Virus record (IMG/VR): IMGVR_UViG_3300017963_000145 | Span: 1 to 39,060 of that record | Origin: a virus | DNA length: 39,060 nt | Direction: 5' to 3' (one strand) | Shown here: piece by piece, positions 1-7,188 of the stretch | Layout: every line of letters begins with the position of its first letter | How positions within the stretch are numbered: the stretch's first letter is position 1 | Notes under the pieces: generated by a model | Databases searched by the model: none | Told to the model about the DNA's origin: nothing | Seen by the model: the letters and a program-made list of their open reading frames with translations, nothing else | Translations under genes and position numbers: made by a program

Positions 1-123
1 GTAACACTTGGTGAAGTAAATACTTATATTGCTGGAGGTGCTGTTACTTCAGGTACTCATCTTACAGAGATATCTTGCGGAAACGTAGCAGCTGGTACAG
101 CAACATTAAATTTATCTGATGGA
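1..123. repeat. Terminal overlap, copy 1 (circular contig)
   Basis: These 123 bases are identical to the last 123 bases of the window. Both copies lie in the same reading frame of one tail gene, which reads through when the copies are merged. This is the expected sign of a circular or circularly permuted molecule whose ends overlap in the assembly. The unique circle is about 38,937 bp. A true short direct terminal repeat is less likely, because it would sit in mid-gene. Confidence 0.95.
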
Positions 124-1233
124 ACAGGAACGAAAACTGTTAATTTGGGTAATGCTGATGCTAATACTACATTTAATATTGATGCGATTACAGCAATCAA
201 TACTAACGTAAATGCTGCTGTTACTGTAAATACTGGTACTTCAACAGGAGCAATAACATTAGGTAACATTGCTAATAGTGGTGCTGTTGCGATTGAATCA
301 AGTTCAACAGTAGATGTAGATGCAGCTGGCGCTGTTTCTATTAACTCTACTGGAGCTGCTATTAACATTGGTAATGATGCTAATGCATTCGCGGTTAATG
401 TTGGAACAGGAGCGGCTGCTAGGACAGTAACGGTTGGTTCTACAAATACAACTTCCGCTACAACAATTCAGTCTGGTACTGGTGAGATCACTGTTACTGG
501 GACTGTTAAGCAGATTGATGCTGAATTAATGGGGCAAAGCGGTGTATATATTCCTGCCTTTACTCAAGATTCAGTAGCAGCAACCGCAGCGAATACTGGT
601 GGAGTTCCTACGGGCGCTACAGGTGATGTAAATGTTATATCACTTCAAACAGGCGCAGTAATGCAAGGATTTGTAGTTGGCGCAGGCCAGACAATTCTTC
701 AGCCTATTATGGGCGCGAATGGGCTTATAATAAGTGCTGACCAAACAAACACAGAAGGAATGGAGTACAACTTCCCATATTTACAATATACAATAGGAAC
801 GAGTGCTGCATTTGCGTTTGAGCTTGATCTATACATAAATGATATGGACATGGCGGCACCTGTAGTGTTTGGATTCCGTAAAACAGAAGCCAATAATGCT
901 GCATGGGCAAACTATGATACTTATGCAACTATGGGTATGATAGCTGCTTCTTCAGCAACAAATGTTGTGCTTGCTACCGAGCTTAATGCTGGCGGCCAGA
1001 CTGTGACCAACACAAACGATGCCTGGGGCGGAGATGGAGCGAATAATGTTCTTAGAGTGTTAGTAGATGCTTCTGGGAATGTTACTTATACGAATGGTGG
1101 GGCGGCGCCAACTGCGACTGCAGCCTTCCAATTCGACAATGCAGATGTAGTTATTCCCTTTATTAGGGTTGGTCAGTCTGCTAGTCCGTCTGATTGTGCT
1201 ATTCAAAGAATGAGAATAGGCTTTCAGGCTTAG
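1..1233 (+). CDS. Tail spike/fibre protein, C-terminal part (continues from 37444)
   Basis: This is the 3' part of the gene that starts at 37444. Frame 1 is open from base 1, so the ATG at 145 is internal and not the start. Joined across the circular junction the protein has 908 residues. The region up to about base 510 encodes Gly/Thr/Asn/Ala-rich beta-repeats with recurring 'GTSTGAITLGN' and 'VNVGTGAAARTVTVGS' units, as in trimeric fibre shafts. From about base 520 the composition changes to a compact domain ('ELDLYINDMDMAAPVVFGF', ending 'IQRMRIGFQA') that looks like a distal receptor-binding jelly-roll head. A terminator follows at once. The tail fibre/spike role is inferred from composition, repeats and neighbours. 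The receptor is unknown. Confidence 0.85.
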   Translation, partial: VTLGEVNTYIAGGAVTSGTHLTEISCGNVAAGTATLNLSDGTGTKTVNLGNADANTTFNIDAITAINTNVNAAVTVNTGTSTGAITLGNIANSGAVAIESSSTVDVDAAGAVSINSTGAAINIGNDANAFAVNVGTGAAARTVTVGSTNTTSATTIQSGTGEITVTGTVKQIDAELMGQSGVYIPAFTQDSVAATAANTGGVPTGATGDVNVISLQTGAVMQGFVVGAGQTILQPIMGANGLIISADQTNTEGMEYNFPYLQYTIGTSAAFAFELDLYINDMDMAAPVVFGFRKTEANNAAWANYDTYATMGMIAASSATNVVLATELNAGGQTVTNTNDAWGGDGANNVLRVLVDASGNVTYTNGGAAPTATAAFQFDNADVVIPFIRVGQSASPSDCAIQRMRIGFQA

Positions 1234-1253
1234 CCGTTAATTTTCAACAGCTT

Positions 1254-1289
1254 AAGAGCAGGGATTGTTTTTCTTGCTCTTTTTTTTTA
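1254..1289 (+). terminator. Rho-independent terminator after the tail spike gene
   Basis: A 7-bp stem, AAGAGCA (1254-1260) with TGCTCTT (1275-1281), is followed by an unbroken T-run to 1289. It lies 20 bases after the spike stop codon. Confidence 0.85.
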
Positions 1290-1341
1290 TTTTTTGATAA
1301 CGTAAGACAAAGTAAATCCCTCTGGATTAATTGTGAATTAA

Positions 1342-1515
1342 ATTAATAAACTGCACGCTCACCATAAAGATCACGATCGGAACAATAATAAGTACGATAA
1401 TATTGCAATTTTATGTCAAAGTTGTCATGCATCCGTTCATTGGAAAATGAGAAAAGGAATGAAACCATTAGAAGCCTTCGAAGAGGTAAAAAACAAAAAA
1501 GCCCCCAATCTCTAG
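1342..1515 (+). pseudogene. HNH endonuclease remnant
   Basis: A frame open from 1342 (after a TAA at 1339) encodes the C-terminal half of an HNH nuclease. It reads 'LHAHHKDHDRNNNKYDNI', then 'ILCQSCHASVHWKM', then 'PLEAFEEV' before TAG at 1513. The paired histidines, the Asn-rich loop, the second CxxC and the final HW match the HNH core. The N-terminal half with the first CxxC is missing, and upstream frames are closed by stops. There is no ATG/GTG/TTG start with a ribosome binding site (ATT at 1342 would be needed). I read it as the decayed remainder of a homing endonuclease gene inserted downstream of the spike. A short expressed peptide cannot be excluded. Confidence 0.65.
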
Positions 1516-1520
1516 GGGGC
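1488..1520 (-). terminator. Terminator of the 1567-1821 gene
   Basis: GCCCCC (1501-1506) pairs with GGGGGC (1515-1520). Read on the minus strand, the hairpin is followed by T6-G-T6. It overlaps the end of the HNH remnant on the other strand. Confidence 0.85.
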
Positions 1521-1566
1521 TAATGTATTTAACTCCATTGGCAAGCTTTAATGGCTTAAACCGAAG

Positions 1567-1821
1567 TTACTTTTTATCTTCACCTTTCTTGGTTTTTTCC
1601 TCAGCCTCTTTTTTCTCTCTTTCATTTTTGTCAGCAATCGCTTTGATAATCTGATCTTTAATATCTGAAATAGAAGCCAGATTTTCTTCTAGTGTGGAGT
1701 TAAGAGGAAATTCGAAATTAAAAACTTTTTGTGCATCAATTAGAGAATATTTACCCCTACCTTCAGCGAATATTTTTTTTTCCTGAGGTTTTTTTTCTTC
1801 AGTTTTTACTTCATCTGCCAT
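1567..1821 (-). CDS. Small charged hypothetical protein (84 aa)
   Basis: The 84-residue product is not recognised. Both ends are rich in Lys and Glu ('KTEEKKPQEKK' near the N-terminus, 'KEAEEKTKKGEDKK' at the C-terminus). Between them lies a short ordered stretch, 'YSLIDAQKVFNFEFPLNS', and an amphipathic helix ('ISDIKDQIIKAIADKNE'). There is no signal peptide or membrane segment. An AAGGA ribosome binding site lies about 8 bases before the ATG, and a strong terminator follows, so it is a well-formed single-gene unit. It sits alone on the minus strand within the plus-strand tail region, as late-inserted accessory genes often do. The function is unknown. Confidence 0.75.
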   Translation of the reverse strand: MADEVKTEEKKPQEKKIFAEGRGKYSLIDAQKVFNFEFPLNSTLEENLASISDIKDQIIKAIADKNEREKKEAEEKTKKGEDKK

Positions 1822-1915
1822 AACAAATCCTTACGTAAAGTTGTTCAAGTTTATATTTAGCACTTTAGAATCCAGTTTGCTAAATTTATTTTTTTTTGAC
1901 AATTAAAATTTGTAG

Positions 1916-1942
1916 TTGGAGTTATTAAATAAATAATATAAT
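1916..1942 (+). promoter_or_regulatory. Possible promoter for the 2024-9768 tail operon
   Basis: A perfect TATAAT at 1937-1942 lies in an AT-rich gap. TTGGAG at 1916 is a possible but short-spaced (15-base) -35. A perfect TTGACA at 1896 is too far away to pair with it. The gap also serves the divergent minus-strand gene. Confidence 0.35.
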
Positions 1943-2023
1943 GTAAAATTAAACTTTAGTAAAAGGTGTGGCCAAAATCGCCACTGGACAAAACAGGAGT
2001 CCAAACAAGAAGAGAGGTAACAA

Positions 2024-2359
2024 ATGGCTTATCCAATAAGATTAAGAGCAGAAGCCGTGAGAGCTGTGGCTTTTGGAGCAGTGACAGGGGCGTTCGCCGC
2101 ATTAGGAGCTGCAACGACACATATAGGTCGTATCGTGCGATTTACTAACTATACAGATCAAATATTAGACTTTTCATTAGATGGAGTAGACGCTAATTAT
2201 AGACTTAGCCCTACATCTACTTTAGTTTTAGATATCAGTACTAACCAAACTAAAAAAGATAATCTTTTCATCCCTGAAGGCCAGATTTTTTATATAAGAC
2301 ATGCAGGTGTAGCACCTACAACAGGCTCAGCATGGATTGAGCTAAGTCATGGAGGTTAA
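2024..2359 (+). CDS. Small virion/tail-associated protein (111 aa)
   Basis: The 111-residue protein begins with an Ala/Arg-rich helix ('LRAEAVRAVAFGAVTGAF') and continues as a predicted small beta domain ('IVRFTNYTDQILDFSLDG', 'YIRHAGVAPTTGSAWIEL'). The ATG at 2024 follows an AGAGAGG ribosome binding site. The overlapping ATG at 1966 in another frame has no such site. It is the first gene of a tightly packed plus-strand run ending at 9768 and lies four bases before the next gene. The C-terminal layout resembles small phage tail or head-completion proteins of unknown function seen in similar clusters. A structural role is inferred from position only. Confidence 0.7.
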   Translation: MAYPIRLRAEAVRAVAFGAVTGAFAALGAATTHIGRIVRFTNYTDQILDFSLDGVDANYRLSPTSTLVLDISTNQTKKDNLFIPEGQIFYIRHAGVAPTTGSAWIELSHGG

Positions 2360-2362
2360 GTT

Positions 2363-2878
2363 ATGAGTCAAGCATCAAGCTTAGAGTCAGGTGGATCAAT
2401 AGCACCTAACATTGAATACCTAACAGGAGATGTTGGAGGATTGGTCGGTCCAGACGCAACATTTAATATAGATCTTCTTGGCGGGACTGGGTGTACAACA
2501 ACAGGAACACCAGCTTCGAACCAAATAGTATTCGATGTTACAGGAGGAGGAATAACCTGGAGCAGAGTAGCAGGTCCAGCAGTGGCGGCAGCTATTGATA
2601 GCGGTTATATCCCCACAAATGCAGCTTTAGTTACATTTACGCTTCCAGTAACAGCAGCAGTCGGAACCGTAATAGAAATAGCTGGGGAGGGCGCTGGCAT
2701 GTGGGCGATAGCTCAGAATGCAGGTCAGTCTATACAATTTGGAAACCTTTCTTCTACAGTAGGAGTTGGTGGATCAATCACCGCATCTAATCAATGGGAT
2801 ACAATTAAGATTGTGTGCCGAGTAGCTGATACTACATGGAGTGTTCTGTCTAATATAGGAATCTTAAATGTTGTATAA
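2363..2878 (+). CDS. Tail fibre-like protein (171 aa)
   Basis: The 171-residue protein is rich in Gly, Ala, Thr and Ile. Its N-terminal segment 'GGSIAPNIEYLTGDVGG' is a pattern I associate with tail fibre shafts of many environmental phages. The C-terminal half ('VTFTLPVTAAVGTVIEIAGEG' to 'IKIVCRVADTTWSVLS') looks like a single beta-sandwich. It starts four bases after the previous stop, with a GGAGG ribosome binding site inside that gene's end, so the two are translationally linked. It probably forms a short fibre or a cap on a spike. The assignment rests on composition and context. Confidence 0.7.
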   Translation: MSQASSLESGGSIAPNIEYLTGDVGGLVGPDATFNIDLLGGTGCTTTGTPASNQIVFDVTGGGITWSRVAGPAVAAAIDSGYIPTNAALVTFTLPVTAAVGTVIEIAGEGAGMWAIAQNAGQSIQFGNLSSTVGVGGSITASNQWDTIKIVCRVADTTWSVLSNIGILNVV

Positions 2879-2888
2879 GGAGTAAGAG

Positions 2889-4109
2889 ATGGTTTATCAA
2901 ACAGGGGACAATCAATACCAGATAAGCAAATATATCGTAGATGCAACGTCTGGAGACTCTCCTTATAACACGATACAGTCTGCTCTAGATGCAGCTAATG
3001 CTGCAGGAGGCAATGCTAGTGTTATAATAAGAAATGGGACCTATACAGAAAATCTAACTCTTTATAGTGGGGTAGATTTAGTAGGAGACAGCGAACAAGC
3101 AACAGTTATTATAGGGACGCATACTCCGCCTTCTTCTGGGGTATTAAATATTTTTAGATGTGCCTTTCAAAGTGCGACTGATATTTTTAATTCAGCTATT
3201 GCAGGAACGACCGATATAATAATAGAAGATTGTGCAGTAACAGTTACCAATGGATATACATTTAATTTATTGAATTGGACAGGTAGCGTTGCAATATTTG
3301 ATATTGGAAACGGTGGAACAAATGATGGTTTTTTCAATAATACTGCTGGCGCTTCATTTTTTGCCTTTTCTACTGGTTTTGGTAATGGAACTGGAAACAC
3401 AATGAATGTTTCAGGCTTTACATTAATTACTACAGCAGATTGCTTATGTCCAATAAACTTTCAATCAACAGCTATTGTTGATATTACAACAAGTAGCTTT
3501 GGTCAAACGTTGACTACATCCAATACAGCAACTGTGTCAATAAAAAATAGTTCATTATCAACGGGAGCAAATCAATCAATAACACATAATTCTTCAAATG
3601 CTATTACATTATCAGATGTAAATATAAACACATCGAATGCTACCGCAATAGGAGGGACTGGATCAGTTATATTCGGATCAGTAACTTATGAAGATAGTAG
3701 TACAATAGCTGGAACAATTACCCAAACCTATGGAACTACATTCCAAACTGGAAATATAATCTCTGGCGGAATAGTTTCCCAAGTGCCAACAAGCACACAG
3801 AATATAGTAGCAGGAACGGGAATAACCGCAGCAATGTTTGCTGGAATAGTTAGAGTCCAAGGCTCAGGAGGCGCAGTAACAGTAACTGCAACGCCATCAA
3901 TAGCAGATGGGGTAGATGGTCAAACAATGATCATACAAGGTGATTCTGATGCTAATACGGTTACTTTACAGGATGAAGGCACATTGGCTAATTCAGGGCT
4001 TTCACTTTCTGGAGCAACTAACTTTACCCTTGGAGAAGGTCATATATTACGATTAACTTTCGATGCAGGCTTAGATAAGTGGCTTGAAGTTTCAAGGTCA
4101 GCTAATTAA
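2889..4109 (+). CDS. Beta-helix tail spike (406 aa)
   Basis: The N-terminus (residues 1-70) carries 'IVDAT', 'YNTIQSALDAANAAGG' and 'IIRNGTYTENLTLYSGV', the start pattern of right-handed parallel beta-helix (pectin-lyase/pectinesterase-like) spikes. Residues 70-290 are irregular Ser/Thr/Asn-rich rungs ('TVSIKNSSLSTGANQSITHN'). The last 100 residues form a separate beta domain ('VQGSGGAVTVTATPSIADG'). Residues 1-290 are paralogous to the N-terminal half of the protein at 4720-6588, including the shared 'MVYQT' start, 'HTPP' and 'VNINT' elements. No catalytic residues could be assigned, so it may bind rather than cleave surface glycan. Ribosome binding site: AAGGAG. Confidence 0.8.
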   Translation: MVYQTGDNQYQISKYIVDATSGDSPYNTIQSALDAANAAGGNASVIIRNGTYTENLTLYSGVDLVGDSEQATVIIGTHTPPSSGVLNIFRCAFQSATDIFNSAIAGTTDIIIEDCAVTVTNGYTFNLLNWTGSVAIFDIGNGGTNDGFFNNTAGASFFAFSTGFGNGTGNTMNVSGFTLITTADCLCPINFQSTAIVDITTSSFGQTLTTSNTATVSIKNSSLSTGANQSITHNSSNAITLSDVNINTSNATAIGGTGSVIFGSVTYEDSSTIAGTITQTYGTTFQTGNIISGGIVSQVPTSTQNIVAGTGITAAMFAGIVRVQGSGGAVTVTATPSIADGVDGQTMIIQGDSDANTVTLQDEGTLANSGLSLSGATNFTLGEGHILRLTFDAGLDKWLEVSRSAN

Positions 4110-4120
4110 AGGAGGAAAAA

Positions 4121-4711
4121 GTGACAGACGCAGGATATGGAAAAATAGATTACCTTAAAAATACCTGGGACGATTTAAGAATAGTACCAGGAGCCTTTAG
4201 TTTTGCAGGGGCAGCAGATCCTTCTCTATCAGCATGGCAGCCTACAGGGGCGGGAACTTCTTTTCTGGTATATGAATTTGCTAGTGCAGACGTAGGATAT
4301 TTTACAGTTCAAATGCCCCATAAGTATCTTCAAGGTTCCGATTTAAAGCCTCATGTACATTGGACTCCTAGAGGGTTTGGGGCTGCAGAAAATGGAAATA
4401 CGGTGTTTTGGGAGCTAGATTATACAATAGCGAATGTAAATGGCACTTTTGGAGCTGCTGCAAATGTGCAGATGCATGACACATGTTCTGGAACCAATGA
4501 AAAACATGAAATAACTACATCTGGAACGATAACAGGAACAGGATTGACAGTGTCGCACATGATAGTTGGAAGAATAACTAGAGCGGCAGGTGATACATGG
4601 AACTCTGGAGTGCCGAATCAACAACCTGTTCTGTTGGAAATAGATTTCCATTATCAATTAGACACTACAGGTAGTGATAATGAGACAAGTAAAACAAATA
4701 AAAATAGCTAG
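4121..4711 (+). CDS. Conserved phage tail-region protein (196 aa)
   Basis: The start is GTG at 4121, five bases after a full AAAGGAGG site. The protein has a sequence type I recognise from other phage and prophage tail clusters: 'WDDLRIVPGAFSFAGAADP', then 'PHVHWTPRGFG', 'NTVFWELDYTIANVNGTFG' and 'LLEIDFHYQLDTTGSDNE'. It is conserved but uncharacterised. The many Trp/His residues and alternating hydrophobic strands suggest a compact beta-sandwich, perhaps a carbohydrate-binding or fibre-associated module. It sits between two beta-helix spikes, consistent with a distal tail role. No enzymatic motif is visible. Confidence 0.75.
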   Translation: MTDAGYGKIDYLKNTWDDLRIVPGAFSFAGAADPSLSAWQPTGAGTSFLVYEFASADVGYFTVQMPHKYLQGSDLKPHVHWTPRGFGAAENGNTVFWELDYTIANVNGTFGAAANVQMHDTCSGTNEKHEITTSGTITGTGLTVSHMIVGRITRAAGDTWNSGVPNQQPVLLEIDFHYQLDTTGSDNETSKTNKNS

Positions 4712-4719
4712 GGGGAAAA

Positions 4720-6588
4720 ATGGTTTATCAAACAAGTACAAACCAATACCAATCAAGTGAATATATTGTAGACCCTACATCAGATGAGTCACCATATAAC
4801 ACCATACAGGCTGCGTTAGATGCAGAAAATGCAGTAGGCTCTGGATCAGAAATATATGTTAGACCTGGAACTTATAATGAAAATTTAACTCTATATGATG
4901 GACAGGTTATTAAAGGAGCTACCCTAGAAACAATAATTGTTGGTAACCATACGCCACCAGCTTCAGGGATTTCTACATTAAAAGATTTATATTTAATTGC
5001 TTCTTCTGGGGATGTTCTAACTTCAGCAGTTGCCGGGACAGCAATAATCTTAGTTGAGAATTGTTATATAACAGTGACTAATGGATACGTGTTTGATCTT
5101 CCTAACTGGGCAGGTGGTACTTTAGCTTTGATTAGTAGTACGGATGCTTCAACTAATAATGGAGTAATAAATTGTACTGGAGGAGCAAATGCATTGATCT
5201 CTGGTTCTTTTGCAGGAAGAGGTGTTGGGAATACTTTAACGTTCTCTAATGGAAACTTGGATATAATTAGTACTAGAGTTGGATGCCCGGTCTCAGTAGC
5301 AGGAACGGGAACGATTACGATAAATGAAGGATCATCACTCCTTGGAACTTTGACAACAGGTGGCTCAGTTACAACTTCAATGACTAATACCAAGGTAAGC
5401 ACAGGGGCAACACAGGCTATCACACATAGTTCTAGTAATACCTTAACATTAGCAGATGTAAATATAAACACTACAAATGTACCAGCGGTTGGTGGAACAG
5501 GAACTTTAGTTCTTGGGTCTGTAACTTATATTCAAGAATCTGGTTATGCTGGAACGTTAACTGTAACTAGAACTACAAAGTTTGACGCTGGAGATGTTGA
5601 ATGCACCAATCTAGAGATAGACGTGCCCTCAGGTGATCCGTTTATGATCTTTAAGATAGCAGACGCAGATCAGTTTAGTTTTGGAGTAGATGATACTGAT
5701 TCAGATATATTAAAGCTTACAGATGGAGCAAGTCCGAGTGCTGGAACAGAGTTTATGACACTCGATTCAAGTGCTGATGGTGATATTATATTCAATCCTA
5801 ATGGAGAGGGAACTTTTGAGATTGGTGATGCAACACAGTCGCCAGGAGCCGCTGGAGATGTGTGTAGGTTTTTTGTAGGAGATACATTAGTTGGGCATAA
5901 TCAATTTTATGAATTTAAAAATACTGACAATACAGATCCAGCATCTACTTCCGAGCTTATTATTACAGTAGGGGGGTCTTCAGGTGGCGATCCTTTAATG
6001 GTTTATAGAATTGGCGCTGTTAATAATTGGTCTACTGGGGTAGATAATTCAGATAGTGACAAATTCAAAATAAGTTATGGAGCTGGGGGTCCATCTGTTG
6101 GTACAAATATAGAAGTATTTACAACAGCTGGAGAAATAACAAAACCGTTGCAACCCTCGTTTTTAGCATATAATTCAGCTAACGATGCGAATCAGACGGG
6201 TAATGGAGCCACTGCTACCGCAGATTTTGATACCGAAATATTTGATCAAGGTGGAGATTTTTCTGGAGACACGTTTACAGCTCCAGTAACTGGAAAATAT
6301 ATGTTAAATACTAATTTAGTTTTTTCAAATCTTGCAGGAGCGAACATTGGGAATGCTCTTATTGTAACATCAAATCGTACTTATGCTAGTGGCCCTTTAA
6401 ATTGGACCGCAATAAAAAGCTCGTCAAACTATGCATATGCAAAAGTGAGTGCATTATGTGACATGGATGCGGCAGATACGGCAACAGTTGCTGGTAGTTT
6501 AAGTGGACAGGGAGCTAATACTGTTGGCTTTTTTGGAGCTGCTGGGCCAAGCGTAACTACTTATTTTTCTGGTAAATTAGAATGTTAA
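4720..6588 (+). CDS. Chimeric tail spike: beta-helix plus C1q-like domain (622 aa)
   Basis: The 622-residue protein appears to be built from parts shared with its neighbours. Residues 1-290 repeat the beta-helix head of the 2889 gene ('YNTIQAALDAENAVGS', 'VRPGTYNENLTLYDG'). Residues 290-480 contain two copies of a shaft motif around 'SFGVDDTDSDILKLTDGA' and 'GGDPLMVYRIGAVNNWSTG'. Residues 482-622 ('FLAYNSANDANQ', 'FTAPVTGKYMLNTN', 'YFSGKLEC') resemble a C1q/TNF-like jelly roll and match the end of the 7189 gene. Such heads typically trimerise at the fibre tip and bind receptors. Ribosome binding site: GGGGGAA just upstream. Confidence 0.8.
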   Translation: MVYQTSTNQYQSSEYIVDPTSDESPYNTIQAALDAENAVGSGSEIYVRPGTYNENLTLYDGQVIKGATLETIIVGNHTPPASGISTLKDLYLIASSGDVLTSAVAGTAIILVENCYITVTNGYVFDLPNWAGGTLALISSTDASTNNGVINCTGGANALISGSFAGRGVGNTLTFSNGNLDIISTRVGCPVSVAGTGTITINEGSSLLGTLTTGGSVTTSMTNTKVSTGATQAITHSSSNTLTLADVNINTTNVPAVGGTGTLVLGSVTYIQESGYAGTLTVTRTTKFDAGDVECTNLEIDVPSGDPFMIFKIADADQFSFGVDDTDSDILKLTDGASPSAGTEFMTLDSSADGDIIFNPNGEGTFEIGDATQSPGAAGDVCRFFVGDTLVGHNQFYEFKNTDNTDPASTSELIITVGGSSGGDPLMVYRIGAVNNWSTGVDNSDSDKFKISYGAGGPSVGTNIEVFTTAGEITKPLQPSFLAYNSANDANQTGNGATATADFDTEIFDQGGDFSGDTFTAPVTGKYMLNTNLVFSNLAGANIGNALIVTSNRTYASGPLNWTAIKSSSNYAYAKVSALCDMDAADTATVAGSLSGQGANTVGFFGAAGPSVTTYFSGKLEC

Positions 6589-6601
6589 AAAGGAAAAAGT
6601 C

Positions 6602-7174
6602 ATGAAAAAGATAAACTCAAAAGGATACAAAATATCCACAGTAGATAAAAAAGCATTAGACCATTATCTGAACGTAGAGCCTGGAGTGTGGGCGCATAAT
6701 GCTTTGAGAGGAATGGTAAATAAAGCCGTTAAATCAATCATGCGAGAATGGTTTGAGAAATATAAGGCTATCCAAGATGGAGATGTATCAGCAGATTTAT
6801 CTGCAATAATCCCTGGAATAATAGCAATGGAAGACTTTAAGCCCTTCAATGTTCAAGCTCCAGAAGCTGTGACAATAGATAAGAAGGAGGCTTCAGAGAC
6901 CGAAATATGGGAAGGTGGGTTTGATGTTGAAGACTATGAGTTAGACGCTTTAAACGCCTATTATGAAGATCCAGAGGCCATGATGGAATGGTTTATGACT
7001 AACAAAATAGACCGCAGAAGAAAAGCGTTTGTTAAGGAAAAAGAAGTTGAGATGATAAACGACCCAGGAACGACTATTATTCCTAAGCATCATGATGATT
7101 TCATAAACCTAGTATGTTCTAAGCCTGGATACAAGAATAGAAAGCAAAAAGAAGCAGAGGAAGAAATATCCTAA
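6602..7174 (+). CDS. Hypothetical protein between fibre genes (190 aa)
   Basis: This is a 190-residue soluble, helical and strongly charged protein, unlike the Gly/Thr-rich fibres on either side. Its N-terminal third ('WAHNALRGMVNKAVKSIMREW') is an amphipathic helix. The middle is acidic ('FDVEDYELDALNAYYEDPE') and the C-terminus is basic. There are no cysteine pairs, signal peptide or membrane segments. Similar proteins occur next to tail fibre genes in related phages as far as I recall, so a fibre chaperone or a virion protein are both possible. That is a guess from position. The ATG follows AAAAGGAAA and lies 13 bases after the spike stop. Confidence 0.65.
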   Translation: MKKINSKGYKISTVDKKALDHYLNVEPGVWAHNALRGMVNKAVKSIMREWFEKYKAIQDGDVSADLSAIIPGIIAMEDFKPFNVQAPEAVTIDKKEASETEIWEGGFDVEDYELDALNAYYEDPEAMMEWFMTNKIDRRRKAFVKEKEVEMINDPGTTIIPKHHDDFINLVCSKPGYKNRKQKEAEEEIS

Positions 7175-7188
7175 CATAGGAGAGTGTA

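Noticed and set aside
145-1233. Separate 362-residue gene starting at 145
   Set aside because: The frame is open from base 1 and continues from 37444 across the circular junction. ATG 145 is internal and has no ribosome binding site.
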